NCBI GenBank assembly: GCA_020724185.1
Contig: DYHL01000022.1
Location: 1 to 17,415 of the forward strand
Reading direction: 5' to 3'
DNA from: Candidatus Nitrosymbiomonas sp.
Lineage (GTDB): Bacteria; Sysuimicrobiota; Sysuimicrobiia; Sysuimicrobiales; Humicultoraceae
Length of the DNA: 17,415 bases
Shown: piece after piece, positions 15,350 through 17,415 of the stretch
Numbering within the stretch: position 1 is the stretch's first letter
Layout of the letters: each line of letters starts with the position of its first letter
Position numbers and translations under genes: made by a program
The notes under the pieces: generated by a model
Seen by the model: only the letters and a program-made list of their open reading frames with translations
What the model was told of the DNA's origin: nothing
Database searches by the model: none

Positions 15350-15381
15350 CCAGGAGCCCGTCCAGCAGGATGGGCTCCTGG
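15350..15381 (+). terminator. Strong hairpin between the octaheme and triheme genes
   Basis: CCAGGAGCCC (15350-15359) pairs perfectly with GGGCTCCTGG (15372-15381) around a 12-base loop, 18 bases past the octaheme stop. The stem is very stable but no T-tract follows. It could be a partial terminator or an RNA-stability element that sets different levels for the genes on each side. Confidence 0.4.
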
Positions 15382-15430
15382 ACTTGGAGAATACCGACGG
15401 CCAATTGCCGCCACACGCAGGAGGATGGTC

Positions 15431-15796
15431 ATGCGGATCCGCCTACCGGTGTTGCTGGCCTTGGCGCTCGTGTTGGTCCTACCGCCCCTGGAATCCGCCG
15501 GGGCCGCAGCCGGAACAACCGGCTGCGGCGCGTGCCACGCGCCCGGCAAGGCCCGCACGCTGGACGCCTCGCTCAAAACGATCAAGGACCATCCGCAGTT
15601 GCCCGCGCCCGCGGTAGCCGTGTGCCTCGCATGCCACAAACCCCAGGGCCGTTCCGATCCCCTGGGGCCTGTCCTGCACCGGCGGCACCTGGCCGCGGCC
15701 GCCTTCACCACGAAGTACAAGGGCACCTGCACCTCGTGCCACGCCGTGGACCCGAAGACCGGGCTCGTCACCGTGATCGGCCTGCCGCCCAAGTAG
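15431..15796 (+). CDS. Secreted triheme c-type cytochrome
   Basis: This small protein of 121 residues has an N-terminal signal peptide (MRIRLP, then a long Leu/Val/Ala run to about residue 25) and three heme motifs: CGACH (15524), CLACH (15623) and CTSCH (15728). Extra histidines in KDHP and LHRRH could be distal heme ligands, giving bis-His low-potential hemes as in small periplasmic cytochromes. The ATG at 15431 was preferred to the one at 15425 because the GGAGG is then correctly spaced (6 bases). It lies 99 bases after the octaheme gene, with a hairpin between, and 29 bases before the second monoheme gene. Likely a periplasmic electron shuttle; partner unknown. No closer family name can be given by eye. 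Confidence 0.82.
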   Translation: MRIRLPVLLALALVLVLPPLESAGAAAGTTGCGACHAPGKARTLDASLKTIKDHPQLPAPAVAVCLACHKPQGRSDPLGPVLHRRHLAAAAFTTKYKGTCTSCHAVDPKTGLVTVIGLPPK

Positions 15797-15825
15797 CCCG
15801 TGACCTGACAGGAGGAGGAGTGCGC

Positions 15826-16188
15826 ATGCGAGCCCTGAGATGGACGATCCTACTCGGCCTGGCCGTGTTCTGCGTCGCGGCCGTCACAACCTGGGCGGTG
15901 GCCAAGCCGCAGGACCTGGCGTTGCTCAAGCAGCTCTATGCCCCCAAGGAGGGCACCGATCTCGCCAAGGCCAACTGCCTGGCCTGCCACAGCAAGATGC
16001 CACCGACCAAGACAGACCTGAACCCGTACGGCAAGGACTTACAGAAGGCGGCGGCCGGTAGGCCGGTTGACGAAAAGGCCTTCCGCGCCATCGAGAAACT
16101 CGATTCCGACGGCGATGGAATCAGCAACCTGGACGAACTGAAGGCCGGGACTCTTCCCGGGGATCCGAAGTCGAAGCCGAAGAGGTAG
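15826..16188 (+). CDS. Secreted monoheme c-type cytochrome with calcium-loop-like motif, copy 2
   Basis: The 120-residue paralog of the protein at 13744 has a signal peptide (MRALRWT plus a hydrophobic stretch to about residue 26). Then come KQLYAPKEGTDLAKA, heme motif CLACH (15976-15990), KMPPTKTDLNPYGKD, a DSDGDGISN loop and a GTLPGDPKSKPKR tail. The calcium-loop pattern is better here than in copy 1 (D-x-D-x-D-G-x-S-N). Apart from the leader, most residues are identical to copy 1, with one residue fewer before the heme motif. The start has a good AGGAGGAG Shine-Dalgarno. The two copies bracket the octaheme and triheme genes, consistent with a local duplication. Function is inferred as periplasmic electron carrier. 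Confidence 0.85.
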   Translation: MRALRWTILLGLAVFCVAAVTTWAVAKPQDLALLKQLYAPKEGTDLAKANCLACHSKMPPTKTDLNPYGKDLQKAAAGRPVDEKAFRAIEKLDSDGDGISNLDELKAGTLPGDPKSKPKR

Positions 16189-16241
16189 TACCGGAACGTG
16201 CCGAAGCGAATGGAGCACAACTGGGGGGGGTGAGTTGTCAC

Positions 16242-16565
16242 ATGCGTCGAGCAGGGAGGTTCAGCTCGTTGTGGATCGTTGTCCTGGCCATGGCGGTTCT
16301 GTTCGGAACCGGCGTCGTGACGGCCCAGGCCCAGGCAGACCAGCGTGCGCAGTGGGCTAAATCGAAGCACGCCAACCGCCTGCGGCCGACCCTGGAAGCC
16401 ACGGCCGACGGCCGGCGCGGCCTGACCGCGGCCCACTGCGGCCGGTGTCACGCCGAGCAGGGGTTCTTGACCTGGCTGCCTCAGATGCAGCGGGGCAACC
16501 CCGGTCTCATCGCCAAGCCCGACGGGTCCGCCGCGGATATCCAGTACCTGTCGGAATCGGCCTGA
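16242..16565 (+). CDS. N-terminal fragment of the split multiheme cytochrome
   Basis: This frame encodes 107 residues from an ATG preceded by a G8 tract and GTGAG. It contains the signal peptide and the first heme motif, and ends at TGA after QYLSESA. An upstream in-frame GTG at 16230 would add only four residues before the positively charged n-region and overlaps the Shine-Dalgarno, so it was not chosen. Confidence 0.6.
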   Translation: MRRAGRFSSLWIVVLAMAVLFGTGVVTAQAQADQRAQWAKSKHANRLRPTLEATADGRRGLTAAHCGRCHAEQGFLTWLPQMQRGNPGLIAKPDGSAADIQYLSESA

Positions 16566-17374
16566 GCCGGTTCAGCGTGCGGCCGATCACCTGCACGACC
16601 TGCCACCAGGCCGACTACACCCTCCGCCAGGCGGGCAGTACCCCGCTCCTGCCGGCCGGCTTCCGTGCCATCGGCGTGGGCAAGGGCGCGCAGTGCATGC
16701 TATGCCACAACTCGCGCAACGGCGCCATCGTCTGGAACCAAGAGGACCCGCGGCGGTACACGGCGCCCCACACGGCGTCGCAGTCCGACGTGATCATGGG
16801 CAAGAACTCGTTCTTCCTCGACTACGGCAACAACTTCATCTCGCCGCACGCCTCGTTTACCGGCGACGCCTGCGTCACCTGCCATGTCCGGATGAGCAAG
16901 ACCCCGCACGCGTTCAAGGCCGATCCCCTCGTGTGCAGCCGTTACCACGGCCCTGAGTACACCGCGGCCCGCGTGCAGAGCGGCACGAAGACCCTCATTC
17001 ACGAACTAGAAGCGGCGATCGAGAGCAAGATCATGGTCGCCAAGGATCGGATCCGAAACGTCCGTGTGTGGAATGATATGGCCTACGCCTACGTGGACAC
17101 CGTCACCGTTGATCCCGCGACCATCACCAAGGTGGAACTCATTGAGGTGGCTGGCCAGCAGGGGATCACCATCCATTTCACCGACCGCCGGAAGATCACA
17201 ACGCAGATCGGCGAGCTCCGGGACGCGGCGGGCCGGCCGTCGTTCGCCACCGGCGACCCCATCATCAGGGCCGGCTGGAACTTCTGGCTGGTCGAGGGCG
17301 ACGGGAGTTGGGGCGTGCATAACCCTCGCTTTGTGCGGCAGGTGGTGCTGAACTCGCTGGACGCACTCAAGTAG
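16562..17374 (+). CDS. C-terminal fragment of the split multiheme cytochrome
   Basis: The continuation frame runs from about 16562 to the TAG at 17372 and encodes three CXXCH motifs, the altered CSRYH, and a C-terminal domain with EVAGQQGITIHFTDRR and GWNFWLVEGDGSWGVHNP. The frame is open from 16445, where a GTG occurs, but the codons before 16562 overlap the N-terminal fragment and do not resemble the family. Alone it has no signal peptide, so heme attachment outside the membrane would fail unless the frame is restored. Confidence 0.6.
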   Translation: MSRFSVRPITCTTCHQADYTLRQAGSTPLLPAGFRAIGVGKGAQCMLCHNSRNGAIVWNQEDPRRYTAPHTASQSDVIMGKNSFFLDYGNNFISPHASFTGDACVTCHVRMSKTPHAFKADPLVCSRYHGPEYTAARVQSGTKTLIHELEAAIESKIMVAKDRIRNVRVWNDMAYAYVDTVTVDPATITKVELIEVAGQQGITIHFTDRRKITTQIGELRDAAGRPSFATGDPIIRAGWNFWLVEGDGSWGVHNPRFVRQVVLNSLDALK

Positions 17375-17415
17375 ACCGACGGTCCGACCAGGAGTAGACG
17401 GCAAGGCGACAGGCG

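Larger units (their letters stand above)
16242..17374 (+). pseudogene. Multiheme c-type cytochrome (four intact heme motifs plus one damaged) split by an apparent -1 frameshift
   Basis: Read as one gene this would encode about 377 residues. It has a signal peptide (MRRAGRF plus a hydrophobic run to AQAQA) and WAKSKHANRL, common at the start of multiheme cytochromes. CGRCH (16437) lies in the first frame; CTTCH (16592), CMLCH (16694) and CVTCH (16871) lie in the second. A CSRYH (16934) sits where a fifth CXXCH would be expected. The first frame stops at the TGA at 16563-16565. The second frame is already open and carries the family-like PITCTTCHQADYTLR. One missing base between roughly 16530 and 16570 restores a single protein. 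The roughly 140 residues after CSRYH have no heme motif and look like a soluble beta-rich domain. This may be a real pseudogene or a sequencing error. Confidence 0.75.

Noticed and set aside
14129..15381. Calling the two hairpins in the cytochrome cluster true intrinsic terminators
   Set aside because: Neither is followed by a T-tract, and genes of the same apparent cluster continue downstream.
15370..15825. Upstream extension of the second monoheme cytochrome frame (open from 15370)
   Set aside because: It runs through the triheme gene in another frame; the ATG at 15826 has a strong Shine-Dalgarno and a signal peptide and aligns with the paralog.
1..17415. CRISPR arrays, insertion sequences, tRNA or rRNA genes, integrase or att sites
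   Set aside because: No regular repeat-spacer pattern, transposase-like protein, structural RNA signature or terminal inverted repeats were seen; the window is densely filled by metabolic and cytochrome genes.

Overview
The window carries a nearly complete bacterial carbonyl branch of the Wood-Ljungdahl (reductive acetyl-CoA) pathway on the minus strand. A divergent set of periplasmic c-type cytochrome genes lies on the plus strand. The DNA is GC-rich, and the genes are tightly packed with 4-8 base overlaps and frequent GTG starts. The ACS is the full-length bacterial type: 728 residues, with the A-cluster cysteines at the same positions I recall for the Moorella enzyme. There are no archaeal CdhA/CdhB-type subunits. 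This points to an anaerobic, GC-rich, probably uncultured bacterium. Phylum cannot be fixed by eye; Sysuimicrobiota/Armatimonadota-like, Chloroflexota or Methylomirabilota/Rokubacteria-like lineages are guesses only.

Minus strand, in transcription order from about 13.54 kb down to base 1: cooC (nickel-insertion ATPase), cooS/acsA (CO dehydrogenase), acsB (acetyl-CoA synthase), acsC (corrinoid protein large subunit), acsV (RACo-type reductive activator), a second cooC/acsF-type ATPase, a DUF3786 protein, acsD (corrinoid protein small subunit), acsE (methyl-THF:corrinoid methyltransferase), folC (folylpolyglutamate synthase), metV, and the first seven codons of a gene that is probably metF. The largest gap is 57 bases (cooS-acsB) and most are under 15, so this looks like one operon. 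It holds CO2/CO interconversion, methyl transfer, acetyl-CoA assembly, metal loading, corrinoid repair and part of the folate methyl branch. Every metal-ligand or catalytic motif I could check is intact.

Plus strand, 13.74-17.37 kb: a monoheme cytochrome with a calcium-loop-like motif, an octaheme c554-like cytochrome, a triheme cytochrome, a second copy of the monoheme protein, and a cytochrome with four intact heme motifs plus one damaged one. The last gene is split by an apparent one-base deletion, and the octaheme gene shows a similar one-base slip in its signal peptide. Together the cluster has 17 canonical CXXCH motifs and one CXXYH. A 205-base divergent intergenic region separates the two units and contains a plausible sigma-70-like promoter for the cytochromes and several palindromes.

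The CODH/ACS proteins act in the cytoplasm, whereas the cytochromes have signal peptides and should act outside the cytoplasmic membrane. Their head-to-head placement suggests, but does not prove, that low-potential electrons from or for the acetyl-CoA pathway are exchanged with a periplasmic or extracellular electron-transfer chain. No membrane quinone-interacting subunit, hydrogenase or ferredoxin gene is visible here, so the connection would have to lie outside the window.
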